Positions 1-11,600 of a stretch of 64,000 nucleotides of DNA are shown here, piece after piece. The stretch spans positions 3,395 to 67,394 of the forward strand of contig JAHBMJ010001329.1 of assembly GCA_018398765.1 (NCBI GenBank), read 5' to 3'. Positions within the stretch are counted from its first letter, which is position 1. Each line of letters begins with the position of its first letter. The position numbers were made by a program, and so were the translations under genes. This DNA is from Chromera velia (taxonomy: Eukaryota > Sar > Chromeraceae). Below the pieces are notes generated by a model. That model saw nothing but the letters and a program-made list of their open reading frames with translations. It was not told the DNA's origin and did no database searches.

Positions 1-32
1 GGGGAGGGGGCAGGGGGAGGGGTGGGGGTGGT

Positions 33-803
33 ATGGTGCACGATGCAGGGGTAAGAGGTTTCGATCTGGAGAGGGCGCGGGCACTGGAGGCCCAGAAGGA
101 CTTCATGGGCCTTGCGATTGAGGCCCTTCGGTGGTTGAGTGACATGGGAATGATGGGGGACATACTAGACTTTGATAAATCCCTCTCTGGCACCAGGGGG
201 GGGAGAGGGAGAGGGAGAGGGAGAGGGAGAGGAGGAGGAAGAGCAGAGAGCCCGAGAGGGTATCGTTCTCTTCTCAACACTCCCGTACCTGGGCCCCTCT
301 CTGTTGTGCTGGGGGGGTGCGAGACGTGGGGGGAGTTGTGGGAAAAAGAGGGACATGACTTTCTCGTTAGTCCCAACTATCGATGCTTCCTGCATGAACA
401 CGACTCAGATGCAGCCTCCCGGCTTCTGCTCACCCCCACGTATTCACTCAGGTACGACTGGAAAATCCCTGAAAGTTATGACCAATCGGGTTGGGGGGAT
501 GATCAGTATGGCATTGAGGGGGCCCTCGAGGACAGCCGAGTTATCCCATTTCCCTGGCCTGCCGCCATCGTCCACGCAGACGAGACGGGGAAACTGAAAG
601 AGTCGGTGCTTCCGGACCTGGCAGAAGTTCAGTTTGCGATCAACGACTTGTATGCCAACTGTGGGCAGTGCGATCTGTTCATCTCCAAGTGTGCAGTGCT
701 GATGATTCGACTCCCTCGGGGGGGGAGGGTGGAGGAAGAGAGGTTGCTGCTGAAAAAGTACCAGCGAGTCGTACAAAAACCAGACGAGGACTGGGACTTT
801 TAG
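33..803 (+). CDS. Unrecognised protein, 3' part (left end open)
   Basis: An open frame of 256 codons runs from an ATG at 33 to TAG at 801-803, and the same frame is open to the left edge, so the real start may lie outside the window. The N-terminal part looks helical (motif LERARALEAQKDFMGLAIEA). A Gly-Arg stretch follows, encoded by a (GGGAGA)n simple repeat at 200-240. The last third is mixed and ends in an acidic EDWDF tail. I recognise no family. The GA repeat inside the frame and the absence of a homologue I can name keep confidence moderate; an alternative is that only the part after the repeat is an exon. Confidence 0.45.
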   Translation: MVHDAGVRGFDLERARALEAQKDFMGLAIEALRWLSDMGMMGDILDFDKSLSGTRGGRGRGRGRGRGGGRAESPRGYRSLLNTPVPGPLSVVLGGCETWGELWEKEGHDFLVSPNYRCFLHEHDSDAASRLLLTPTYSLRYDWKIPESYDQSGWGDDQYGIEGALEDSRVIPFPWPAAIVHADETGKLKESVLPDLAEVQFAINDLYANCGQCDLFISKCAVLMIRLPRGGRVEEERLLLKKYQRVVQKPDEDWDF

Positions 804-1375
804 GGTGCGTCCATTCCATGTTTGCATGTGCATGATGGTGGGCGAGAGACGCAGAGTGTGCGAGGGAGACCGAATGCTTCCGTGTCACCATATTTAATTT
901 GCAGAGAGGGTGCACAGGTCAAGTGCTGCAGAATGGAAGGAGGCCACTTTTGAGGAGGGAAACGCTGTCAGCTGGTTGAGAGTCGAGAAGAAAGAATGAA
1001 ACATTGGAAGCAGCTGGAAGCTGTCATGCCAGCTTGACTATTTCTTTGAGAAGGATGTCTGATTTTTCTCTTTCGTTCAGTTTGTCATTTGCTTCCCTCA
1101 ATGGGTTGCTTTGAAGGATTCCGCAGTAGTCCCCCTTTGCCTGGCCCCTTACTTCGTGCGGTGTCGATGACACATGGAAGTCTCCCTCAACCATGCTTTT
1201 TGCATGTACTACAGCATGACGCTGCCAAAAGCTGCTTATCCTTACACGGTGTCTTCTCACATGCAGCCGAGGGTCCATGATAGTCTTAATGTACCCCTGA
1301 TGAAAGAGTTTCTGTCAGTTTTTGTGAAGCGAGGGCTGACCTGGGAGCTGACTGAAGGTTTTTAGACAATGATCA
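804..1375. other. Intergenic, possible weak exon
   Basis: No gene is firmly supported. A CAG acceptor at 1264-1266 precedes a short + strand open stretch ending in TAG at 1363-1365 (motif MKEFLSVFVKRGLTWEL). It could be a terminal exon of the upstream gene, but no donor joins it in phase. Confidence 0.25.
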
Positions 1376-3588
1376 GTAGACCTCGTTACAGTGAAAGTGG
1401 TCAGAGCTATAGAGTCAGAGGCCACTCATACTGTCAAACTTAATAATTTAATCATACACTTATTATTGTCACTTAAGAAATCTTTTCATAAGAGTCATGC
1501 TTTGTACTATATAAATCTGAGTGCTAGTCTGAGGAATATTTCAGTGAGTAATTAATATATGCAACTGACAGTTTAATGTTACATTAGTGTACATCGTAAT
1601 TAAACTAGGCTCCGACATGCTTTTGTCTTCCTTCATCCTTTTCGTGATTGTGAACGTTTTCCCATTCAAAAACGAAAAAAGGCTCTGCACTCTAAAGAAA
1701 AAGAAATGGTACCAATATGTTTTTAAATTTTTTTTATATACATTAACACAAGAACTGTTGTTTTTCAAGCAACACTATGCAACACTCTTTGCAACATTTG
1801 AACAACACCCTAGCAACACTTCAAGTTACACTTGAATAACTATTATTCTTTATCTAACACCCGATCTTTAATACTCTTTACAACATCTTGAAAACACCTT
1901 TACAACGCTTTGACAATACTTGAACAACAGCTAGTTAATTGTTTGTTAGGATTAGTTAGGATCTATTAAAAAAAAAATCAATAAAAAAAAACTGACTTCG
2001 ATATTTTTTTCATGTCTTTTTACGGTGCAGAGCCTAGTAATTAAATTAAAAAATAAATTTCAAACGGTTAACAACTTGAATAATATCTTTAGACCTGCAT
2101 AAAAAAGAGAATGACCAAATGATGGTCAAACGGAATGCAGAGCTAGATCTCCATGATGGTGGAACTACTTCATGAAATAGTCTGTCCGTCAAGGCAGAGT
2201 AGAACGAACAGCCGAAAGGCGTTCGATCAGCTAGTGCTGCATGAAGTGGATCGATCTGAACTGGCTGGTGCTGAATACGCGCGGCACAAATCGTACAAAA
2301 TTGAATGCGCGCGCGGCAATCCTATCCCGGCCAGCACAGCGCTTCGGCACTGCGCGGCACGGCCTGCACGCTTGGCCCACCGGGTCCAGAAGTAAGCATA
2401 GATACGCGGCAGGCTGGTACCCTATACTTCAACTCCCCCCCTCGATTACGTTTCTATGCAAACTTTGTAAAGAGAAAGAAACGGAAGCGAAACACTAGGG
2501 AAAGATAAAGACAAAGGGAATGAAACAGCCTTTTAGTCTAACTGCCTGAGAGCCAATGAAATCTTTTCTTACTTTCACTTGCCTGCCAGTGTTGAAGATT
2601 GAAGAGCACATATGAAAGGATAGCAGAGAAACAGAGGGCTAGGCATCACAAGAACAAGGTCAGAGGGCTAGGCATCATAAGACTGTCTGTCTCCGGCCTG
2701 CCTCTTAAGTCTGCCTTTCTTTGGCCTACCTCTTAGATCTGGCTGTCTGTTGCCTTTCAAAAGATGAGCGCTTCACAATACATAAAGTAGTTCTACCATC
2801 ATGGAGATCTAGCTCTGCATTCCGTTTGACCATCATTTGGTCATTCTCTTTTCATAACTCTATACTAGGCAATGTAGTAGGCATAACTAAGACGTTTAGC
2901 TTAGTCTAGGAGGTTTAGCGCTAGCTCTTACTAGCTCTAGCATTCTGAAAGTTGACAAAAGCGGGGCAAATTAAAACTCTAGTTAAAACCAAATTCCAAT
3001 TTTACTACAATGTGCCGTAATCTTTCGTGTGCATTCTAAACTAGTATACATCAGTCTGCATTGAAAAATAGAAAAGCTTTTTAAGTATATAAATGATAAA
3101 TCTAAAGTTTAGTTCTAAGTTTCAAAGTTAGTTCTAGAGTTAGTTACAAAAGAAAAATTGAATAAAAAAATGCTAATGCTACTAGTAGTGCTACTGCTAA
3201 GTGTCATTACGAATGTGTACAGTTGCTAAATTTAGTACAAACGAAAATTAATTATTACCAAAATGAAGTTATTTTTTTTTTTTTATGATAAAAAGATTAT
3301 AGTAACTTTGAACTTCTTCAGGCAGTTGCTTGGCCAGTTGTTTAGCCAATTAAGTTATACGATCTATCGCTACAATATCTTAGCTCTCCCTTTAGAAGGC
3401 AGAAAGAACTATTCAGTTTTACAAAAAACCAAACCGATCCCGAACTTGTGCACTTGTCTTGTCTTGTCTTGGCAGTGAATATGCTGCTTATTCTGAAGTT
3501 GTTCACAGAGTCCGCTGAGGCCCCCAAAGAATCTGTTCCCCACCGAGAGGCCCAAAGCGGACCCACAGTGAGCTGTCTGGTCACAAAA
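1376..3588. other. AT-rich island without genes
   Basis: Composition drops sharply to AT-rich with A and T runs. At 1770-1925 a loose array of CAACAC/GCAACACT words recurs every 10-14 bp. The island also holds the inverted-repeat element at 2103-2852. No coding frame of any length is convincing. Confidence 0.6.
2103..2852. mobile_element. MITE-like element with 67-bp terminal inverted repeats
   Basis: Positions 2103-2169 and 2786-2852 are reverse complements of each other with one mismatch in 67. Both ends are flanked by the same 5-bp word CATAA (2098-2102 and 2853-2857), as expected for a target-site duplication. The 616-bp interior is more GC-rich and contains short direct repeats (GGGCTAGGCATCA at about 2637 and 2669) but no transposase-like frame. 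This is the form of a non-autonomous DNA transposon. The superfamily is not assigned. Confidence 0.75.
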
Positions 3589-4151
3589 TTATAAAAGGAG
3601 GCTGCTGCAAACCACCCTCCGTGTGGAATCTTTTCGAATCACATATCGATGCGTCGAGCGTTTGGAAGCCGATGCGACCTTCTTCAAGATCCTGCCTTGA
3701 TAACGTAAATTCCTGCAGACTTCCAGATCATTGAAATCATCAGGACGCAGAGGCTTGGCCTCTGAAAGAGTCCTGAAGCGAACGTCGGAAGTGACTTACC
3801 AGCGTCCTGAGCGGGTGGCCCCTTCACTCCTTTGGCTGGTCCGGCTCCTCCAGCAGGCAAGGCAATTCTCAGTTCACCAGATTCCTTGCTTTTGGCAGCT
3901 TGCGTCGCTCCAAGCTGGGCCTTGAGAGAGGCGACCTCAGACTTCAACTGAGCAATCTCATCCGCGACACCTGAACCATGAAGGATCAATTCCGTTCATG
4001 GAGGTTGAAATTTAAAAGTCGGTTTCGGATCATTCGCGGGCAGACCGTCCATTGGCACGCCAGTGTCGACTTCAAATGCCGGCTCGTTTGAACCCGAAGC
4101 CAGCGACAAAAGAAGGCCGAGTAGGCAGAACACCTTTCTAAGTGAAAACAT
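3589..4151 (-). CDS. Small secreted coiled-coil protein, 3 exons
   Basis: Read on the minus strand. Exon 1 (4151-4046) opens with ATG and encodes a signal peptide (MFSLRKVFCLLGLLLSLASG). Exon 2 (3970-3800) carries a heptad-like coil (ADEIAQLKSEVASLKAQLG) and ends at a strong GTAAGT donor. Exon 3 (3761-3589) ends in TAA. Both junctions are in phase 1, giving about 149 residues. The second intron would be only 38 nt; if a later acceptor at CTGCAG (about 3719) is used instead, the protein ends sooner. No family is recognised. The role is inferred only as secreted or membrane-route. Confidence 0.55.
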
Positions 4152-4779
4152 CTTCGTGGGAGCGAAATTCAGTGGCGACTGAAAGTTTCGGCCTCAGCGA
4201 TTTCTTTGAAGTACTGGGTCGCCTCCTTCTGCGGTTCAATTTTGTGACCAGATTGATTGATTGGGGCAGATTCTCCAATCTGTGGCTGATGCACTGATGA
4301 TCGGTCGAACGCATTGATTGACTGGAGGGCCAGTGGAGGCATTGGAGGCAGCCTTAATTGCATGGCATCATTGCAGGCGTTGCCGCGTTGCGTACATGCA
4401 TGCATGCAGTCATGCATGCATGCATTCGATCAAGCAACACGGATTGCAACACTGCATGCATGCGACTTCGCGCGAGCGCGCGCAAGGACGCGCATGAAAT
4501 GCTTCGATCATTTTGCGCTGCATGCTGCGAGGCTGTGTTATGCTGTGTTGCATTGAAAGTTGAAACTACACGTGTGATTCCGGGCCGTGAAGTCTGGTTT
4601 GGTTTGAAAGAAGTCGCCTCACTTTTTTCAGAGAGATATCGCGGGAATTCCAATACAGGGTCGTTTACTCAGGTTCCGTTTTCCTTCCTGTGAGGCTTGG
4701 CAGTGCGGTTGTTCTTCTGGGATCGGTGAAAGTGACTGACTGACCTTTTTTCACAACTAATCGGTTCTATATATATAAA
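4152..4779. other. Intergenic between divergent genes
   Basis: This lies upstream of both the coiled-coil gene (-) and the BART gene (+). It contains a cluster of ATGCATGC palindromic words at 4395-4460 and a TATATATA run just before 4780. No gene seen. Confidence 0.4.
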
Positions 4780-6017
4780 ATGAGCACCGTGGACAGTGAA
4801 CAAATTCTGGAGATGGTGAGCCCATGGGAGCTGTCAGCATTTCAGCACAGTAGCCTGAAGGGGTTTCAGTGGAATGCACAGTGTGCGTACCTGTATCTGA
4901 CAAGAGTTTTGAAATATTAATGCATTTGTTGGATGCGTGTTGCCTTGCAGGTCCAGAACTATGTCTTCAACGATGCCCTGTCAGTCTGCCCTCATACAGC
5001 GTCGTAAAGAAACTGTGTGCACACGGTCTTTTGAGCACCTCTCTCCACATCAAGAAGCTGTTAAAAGGAAGACAAATCATGTTCGCGTGTGCACAATCGA
5101 GAGCATCATCACCAATATATATGTAAATATGTATTTGTATCGTGCATTTACCGCTTCTCCGTCGATCCTGACAACCTTTTCTTTCTTTGTTTCTTTCCTT
5201 CTTTCTTTCTCACTTTTTCGTCTGACTTGCATCACATTCTGACAATACATGAGTACTGCAGGCTTCAAGACGCCATCACATTCGCAGACAAGCACTGCGA
5301 CATCTTCGAGGACACTCCGGTCAGCCAAGCCAAATATATACTGTTTACACCTTTAAAGCACTTGATGAACAGCCCCGCTGCGGACCCGCTCCGCAAGCCA
5401 CAATCTTCGTACTGTCAATTGGGTCTGAGATCGCGCTCACGTATGCAGCCCGAAATATGTCTTCTTTCGGCACACCCAACTTCGAAATTCGTTTTTCATT
5501 GCAGGAGCAAAAGCTCGAGTACACCACCGTCTACAATGATTTCAAACGTGGGTCTTTTGTCAAATCAAAATTTCTGCTTTCGATTATTCCATCCCTGAAC
5601 GTTTTGCACAGACCTGCACTTTAGCTGGGCGTGGAGACTATTCACACTGAGGTTGCTTAAGAGAAGTACGAGACCTTGGATAAACAAGCGCCATCGTGTA
5701 TTCATACTTGGACGAGTGTTTTTGTGACAAGAATGCTGCATGCGTGGCAAAGCTTCTGTAGAGACGTGTGGGAAGTTCAATGGTCGCCAAGCCGCATACG
5801 AATGTGCTCGCCTGGCTTCCCTCCCGACGGCCTTGCTCCCCGGTGGCCTGGCTTTGTATCTTTCTTTCCTTCCTTCTATCCATCCATCCATCCATCTTTT
5901 TTTCGGTCTATCTAGATGTCGCTTTCTCTTTGTTTTCGTCGGGCTCAGCACCCATAAAAATATCCAGATGTGCATGTGCATGTGTATGGGTATGTGTATG
6001 TGTATGTGGGTGTGTAA

Positions 6018-6063
<46 letters not shown>

Positions 6064-7478
6064 GCGTGTGCGTGTGCGTGTGCGTGTCCCTCTGCCTTTC
6101 CCTCTCCATCTCCCTCTCTGTGTGTGTCGTTGGGGGGGTGAGTTTGCGTGGAATTATATTAATATGTCTGTGTGTGTGTGAGAGAGAGAGGTAAGGTGTC
6201 TCGGAAGCGTTTCTGTCGTTCTGATGGCTTTCCACACGCGCTCCTGTTTGTTTTATTCGATGCAAGCTGCATACTTGCTGCCTGCCTACCAGCCTGCCCG
6301 CCTACCTTGAATATGCACATGTGGATCTGGAACCATGTATCCACCAGCAATTGCCATCATCCGACTGATTCTGCAGAGTTGTTTGAGACCAAGGTTGAGA
6401 CCTACCTGTCCGAGAAGGGCGTGACGATGGAGCAGTTCGAGGAAGTCCTCACAAAGCACAAAGACGATGAGAATTCGAAAATGGTCGTGGAGCTTCTCTG
6501 GGTCAGGCTCTCAGTCGATCCGCTAAGCGAAGATTGTTTCTCGTTTCTTTTGTCTTTTGGGTTGAACAAGAAACACAGCTGGAACCCCAACAGGCAAGAG
6601 CATAAGGTGTGAGAAAAGGCAGTCAGACAAGCCAGTGGAGAAAAAGAAAAGATCCAAAGACTTTTGGGCACCCAGAGCAGACTGCTGGAGAGGAAATTTG
6701 CCTGACCAGGTATCTTGCATGCTTCTGGCTGTCCTAGGATGTTCATCTCAAATCAACATCTTTTTTGCTGGCTCGATCCGTCTGTTTGTGCAGGCCTGCG
6801 CGAGCTACGAGATGTTTGTGAGCTTGATGGTGGTCAGTTTCAAAGGCTGTGTCTCTTTGTTTGCAACAGAGAATTAACAAATCGGTATTGTCTTCTTCTT
6901 CCCATAACCCTTTTGAGAAGCAAGATCAAGCTGCAAGATGTCTGTCTTTGTCAGACATCTGATTTCCAATCCAAATTGATATATTTGAGTGGACAACTCA
7001 ATTCTGTACTCCCGTAAAGCTCAAAAATGCCACCTGATTTGAGACAACGCCGGGGACTCAAGTTTTCAACGGCAGCGCATCGATCAGCGGAATGCAACAA
7101 TACGACTCCGTTCGAAAATTGGTGGAGCAAAAAGACTCTGCAAATGTCGCAGGATAAAGAGATCCGTAGAGCGTGTAAATCCATGTGCAGATGTATCGTC
7201 AGAGTCACATACGTTCTCGGCTGACAGCCAAACAGACGGGTTGCTTTGAATCACAACCGTCGTGCTGGCACGCACATGCGTGGATGGACAAAACGGGTGT
7301 GAAGGCAGGAAATGCATGAATTAAGGTGCATGGACTTCAAGGTAGAGTGAAAGTCGGACTCCGAGTCATCCTTTTCAGTGACGAGTGAGTATGTGATGCC
7401 GGCAAACTTTCCCTTAAGTTTTCCCCCCTACGTTGACTGCAGGAGCGCAAAGCCGACAAACTTACAGGCAAGGCCTAA
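4780..7478 (+). CDS. BART-domain protein (ARL2BP/CFAP36-like)
   Basis: The exons spell a BART domain, the fold that binds ARL2/ARL3-type small GTPases in cilia and mitochondria. Placed exons: 4780-4815 (start, MSTVDSEQILEM), 4951-4979, 5262-5319 (FADKHCDIFEDTP), 5505-5547 (EQKLEYTTVYNDF), 6377-6501 (KVETYLSEKGVTMEQFEEVL), and 6794 onward (CASYEMFVSLMV). Every one of these joins stays in phase. The end is less sure. A tentative exon at about 7046-7147 and a last exon at 7443-7478 (ERKADKLTGKA, TAA) also join in phase; otherwise the frame stops at 6877. The order of motifs (helix, H-x-D/E-x-F-E-D box, EQKLEYT, helix, F-x-SLM) matches the family. Some exons are very short (29, 36 and 43 nt). ARL2BP and CFAP36 are not separated here. 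Confidence 0.8.
5870..6140. repeat. Simple repeats inside the BART gene intron
   Basis: An (ATCC)n run lies at about 5877-5898, followed by GTAT/GT-rich sequence and a (GT)n tract with GTGC variants from about 5967 to 6087. They lie in the long intron between the fourth and fifth exons. Confidence 0.9.
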
Positions 7479-8624
7479 ACGCAAAATGGATTGCGGAACG
7501 GACCTTGTCGTCAAAGAACTAAAAACTGAAAAGAAAATGAATTCGAACGTTTGAATATCGCACGTAAAAATGGGCCAGGAGGATGATTGAATAATCTTGG
7601 AGCCACTTGGAGCCTCATCAAATGAAATGTACATTTAAACTTGTCAAATACTCCAAAAAGACCTTAAAGTTATTTTTCAAGTAATATGTAGATTCTAGTA
7701 TTGTGGCACTGCTGCCAGGCTGTGCCAGTATTATAGTGTACGAGCATCTACGCCAGCATACTATTGCAATCATGATGCATCTGAATCCGCGGGAGCAAGG
7801 CCCGGGCATTTTTGATATATCAAGTCTAGAGACCGTCTAGTATTAGGTCTACTATTGGGTACGCCTAGGGGTACACTATAATGCATGTGGACTCATAAAC
7901 TCTAATTTTAATAGACTCTGAGAAGCGGCATACAGATAGCTTATTTATCATCAAAATCTAGATTAAAATTTAAAAAGTTATAGACATAAAATTTTTAGAA
8001 GATAAATCTTATTTTATCCTATATACTATCATAAAGCATAACTAGAAGCATAAACTTAATTTAACTTAATACATTAATTCAAACTAGAATTCAAGTAAAT
8101 TCAAAAAGGTATGAAGCATTTAATCTTTTTAGATTACCACTATTAAATTACTACCATGTATGTATATGTTCACCCATCATGTGACCCAATCAAATCAATC
8201 AATCAATGTGACCTATGATACTTCAAAGTTATATTATTAATTAAGTTATACATGCAGTCAGAATTTACAACTCATAAAACAGGCCAAAAAACACATGATT
8301 TCACATGGTTTGATCTTTGTTACTAGACTTTGTATTTTTCGGATAGCAATGGGATCTCGGTAGATCTCGGTTTGTACTATAGTTATAGGCCACTGCAGAG
8401 CTCATTTTTTAGCCCCCGTTCTAGCTCCCCAAACCGATCGAGACCAGCTAACGGTATCGCGGGGAATCAGCAATCATTATAGTGCGCCACGCATCCGCGA
8501 GGAAAAGAACGGGCCAAGAGCAACCGAAATGTCGCGTGGCGATCGCACCTGCATGCCGTTCAAATGTGGCTAGGTTCAAATCCCCGGAGAAAGACAAGGC
8601 AAGGGAGAAAGACCTTAAAGGACT
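7479..8624. other. AT-rich island
   Basis: Gene-free, strongly AT-rich from about 7600 to 8450, returning to GC-rich at the 3' end of the DDX11 gene. It contains a CCTAGG word at about 7864 and a short (AATC)n run near 8200. No coding signal. Confidence 0.6.
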
Positions 8625-11600
8625 TCAAAACGCAAATTTCCGCACAGGGTGTGAGGCAGCAATCGAGCAGATCCCGTTGACCGAGACTCCCGTCAAGACA
8701 AAGGACACTGGACTGACAGAAAAAAAAAGGCAGAAAGAAGGGGAAAGGGCAGAGAACCGATTGAGAGTGCATGCAGTCCACCATTCCCTACCCCGACCGG
8801 CTGACTGACTCACACCTTGCCTCAGCCCCGAGAGGACCCAGGAGGGCAGAGCATTCAGCGTTCTTTCATGAGAGTACCTGCACGAAAATCCAGACGGAAG
8901 ATTTCCAGTCGCTTACTCCTAGAAGCTAGAGTCCTGCGATATAGGTCTCACGTGTCTCACGTAGCCCCAGATGCACACAACAGCCATGAGATGCCAGATT
9001 GCTTTCTCATCAACCCATCACCGATAAATACAGTGAGATCGAAGAAAACTCAAGAGGGCGCAAAAGAACACTAGAGAAGCGCGCCAACGACTTGTGCCAA
9101 CTGCAAGAGGGCAGAAGTGCACACCTGCTTACGCACAAACACTGAAACGAAAGCAGACAGAGAGAGACACAGACAGACAGACAGACAGACAGACAGACCG
9201 TGCGTCCACTAGGACAATCGCTGCATAGTCGTTTCTGTGTCGAATCGCTCTGCCCACAGTTTGATTCACTGCGCGCATACACAGGTTATGGTAGTACGAA
9301 GATCCGGCAGAAGACATCGCCGCCCCTCCCCTCTGCTGGCCGTTCCCCGAGGGACCCAAGAGAGGTGCCCCCCCTCCCCCCCTCAAGGCTGCAGTCTCTG
9401 CCGCTTCCATTCTGAGGGTCATTCTGAGATCTCTGGCAGGAAAAGGGAGGCCAAAGAGCACCACGGCACGGGCAAGGTCGTCCTTGAAATTGATCCTGCA
9501 GGCCGACCATCACAGACACTTCGGTTTTATTTTTCTTTCTCCTACTCGCACATTGCAGGAATACGTGCTCGTTCTATGTGTATTTGTACTCTCTGCATGG
9601 TGTGGACGGACATCAATGTGCAGTTTCCCTATTTTTCTGTCCTCTTTATAGGGGATGGGCGGTGACAACAGAGAAAAAGTAAGCGCGGACACACACAAGG
9701 TATGGCAAACCGACCCTTCTGACAGGCGCCCCCCTACGACGCTCAAAAGGAGCGCCCCCCGTTTCGTCCCGCCTGTCTCCCCTTTCCCTGTGTCGGAATT
9801 TTGCAGCAGTCCGAGGACATGGCTCGAGAAGGCAGCCAGCACCCCCTCTCCTTCACCGTCATCCTCTCTCTTCTCCCCCCACTGTGACAGTTCATCTCCC
9901 TTAACCCCTCCTCTCTTCTCCGGTTCACTTCCTGACTTTTCGTTCGTCCGCTGCCTCTCTGCAAACAGCCGCTTTCCCTCCCACACTCCCGCTTTGCTCT
10001 CACCGCGCAGACTGCACTCAACCTGCACATGAATACCGCCAAGGAGGCAGAAAGGAATACCGCCAAAGAGGCAGAAAGAAAAACAATCAAAGGTCACCCG
10101 ACCTTCTCAATCGGCTCCAAAATCTTGGTCACAAGCAGAGCGGGTCAGTATTCTTACAACAGGACGGAAAGCGCCACTTGAAAGCGAAGGCAAACTTGTC
10201 AAAAGCGACTTCCTAACACTACTGCATACAACGGAAGAGACCAAAAAAGAAAAACATAACGGACGAGAGGGAGTACGTTGAGCGCACGAGAAATAGAGGC
10301 AGAATGAGAACGCGACTGACAGATCGGAGGAAAGAGAAGGACGGAAAGAACGCCACAACCCCCCCCGGAGTTCCTCTGCAAACTTCCCGGAGGACATCTC
10401 GAAGCCCCTCCATTGCCTTCCACGTCCCTCGATTCGCGGCACGGAAGTCAAACGAGTCCCCGCCCCGTGCTGCAAGGACAAGGGACAAATCTTCCCGTTT
10501 TCATCGCCGCATCGCACCAGAGAGAGGTGAGAGCAGAAAAATTAATACATAGCAAAACAAGACTGGACTCCAAAAGAAGGAGGAAGACAACAAAAAGTAC
10601 CTGGAGTTCCCAGTCAAAACTCTTCCTGCACAGACAGGGTGCTTGCCAGGCTGATCCTCACCAAATCCATTTCAGCAGGGCACTAGACAGCTAATTGAAA
10701 CTGATTTGTGGTGGCCGCGAGAAAAAACCCCTTGAGAATATAAAGTCCAGACATAGGTTCCCTGACTTGTGGTGAGAGTGAGGGTGAGGACATTTGAGGA
10801 GGGTGCCACATGAGGTGCCGAGAAGGTTCTTGTCCTTTCCAGAGGCACAATGCCCCCATGCAGAGGTCTGAACTCCTCGAATGGCCTCAGCGTGCCTCCG
10901 AGGAGCAGGACAGCCCGGGCACCCCCAACTGCATCCATCCATCCATCCATCCATCCATCCATAATCAATTGGTGAAATGAATAGGACCTAGAGGCGCGCA
11001 GACAGATTGCTTGGTGGGACAAACACTTCTCAGGCGAGAGGATGGAAATCCGGTGCGCATCTGTCTGCGTCGAGAATCGATTGATGAAGACAAACAAGTC
11101 AATCAAGGGAGAGCAGAACTCAGGGAGCGCAAGGCGTCACCAAGGCCACAAAGGAGGAAAGAAGGAGGGAGGGCGCTACCAGGCTGCATACTGTGGAGTA
11201 CAGCCGTCGAGAGAATTCGGGGAAAACGCAACACAGAAAAAGAAAAACAAACGACCCGAGCGTGCAACAGAATCAGTGTCAAAAGGCAGAAAGGGAAAGG
11301 ATGTTTCTTTTTTTTTCTTTTTGACGGAAAAACAGACTCACCCAAGCCTTGCACGCGTCTTTCTGCACGAGAGAAGAAGAGGGGGGTCAAAAGGATTTTG
11401 GGGACCAAAAGTGGAAGTTCAAATCGGTACACATAGAATTGAAAAGCAACGATGTGGCTCAACCGGCCTTAATCCATCCGAGTAAAAAAACTATTGTGAA
11501 AAGTACCGGGCAGTCATCTGATCAGCGTAGACACAAGAAAAGCCAGATATCGTCAAAGTGAGTGCACGCAGACTTTTGCAGTACAGGGTCCCCAAGAATG

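Noticed and set aside
4395-4460. ATGCATGC cluster as a possible regulatory palindrome
   Set aside because: Similar words occur by simple repetition elsewhere (30110, 56945), so there is no specific evidence.
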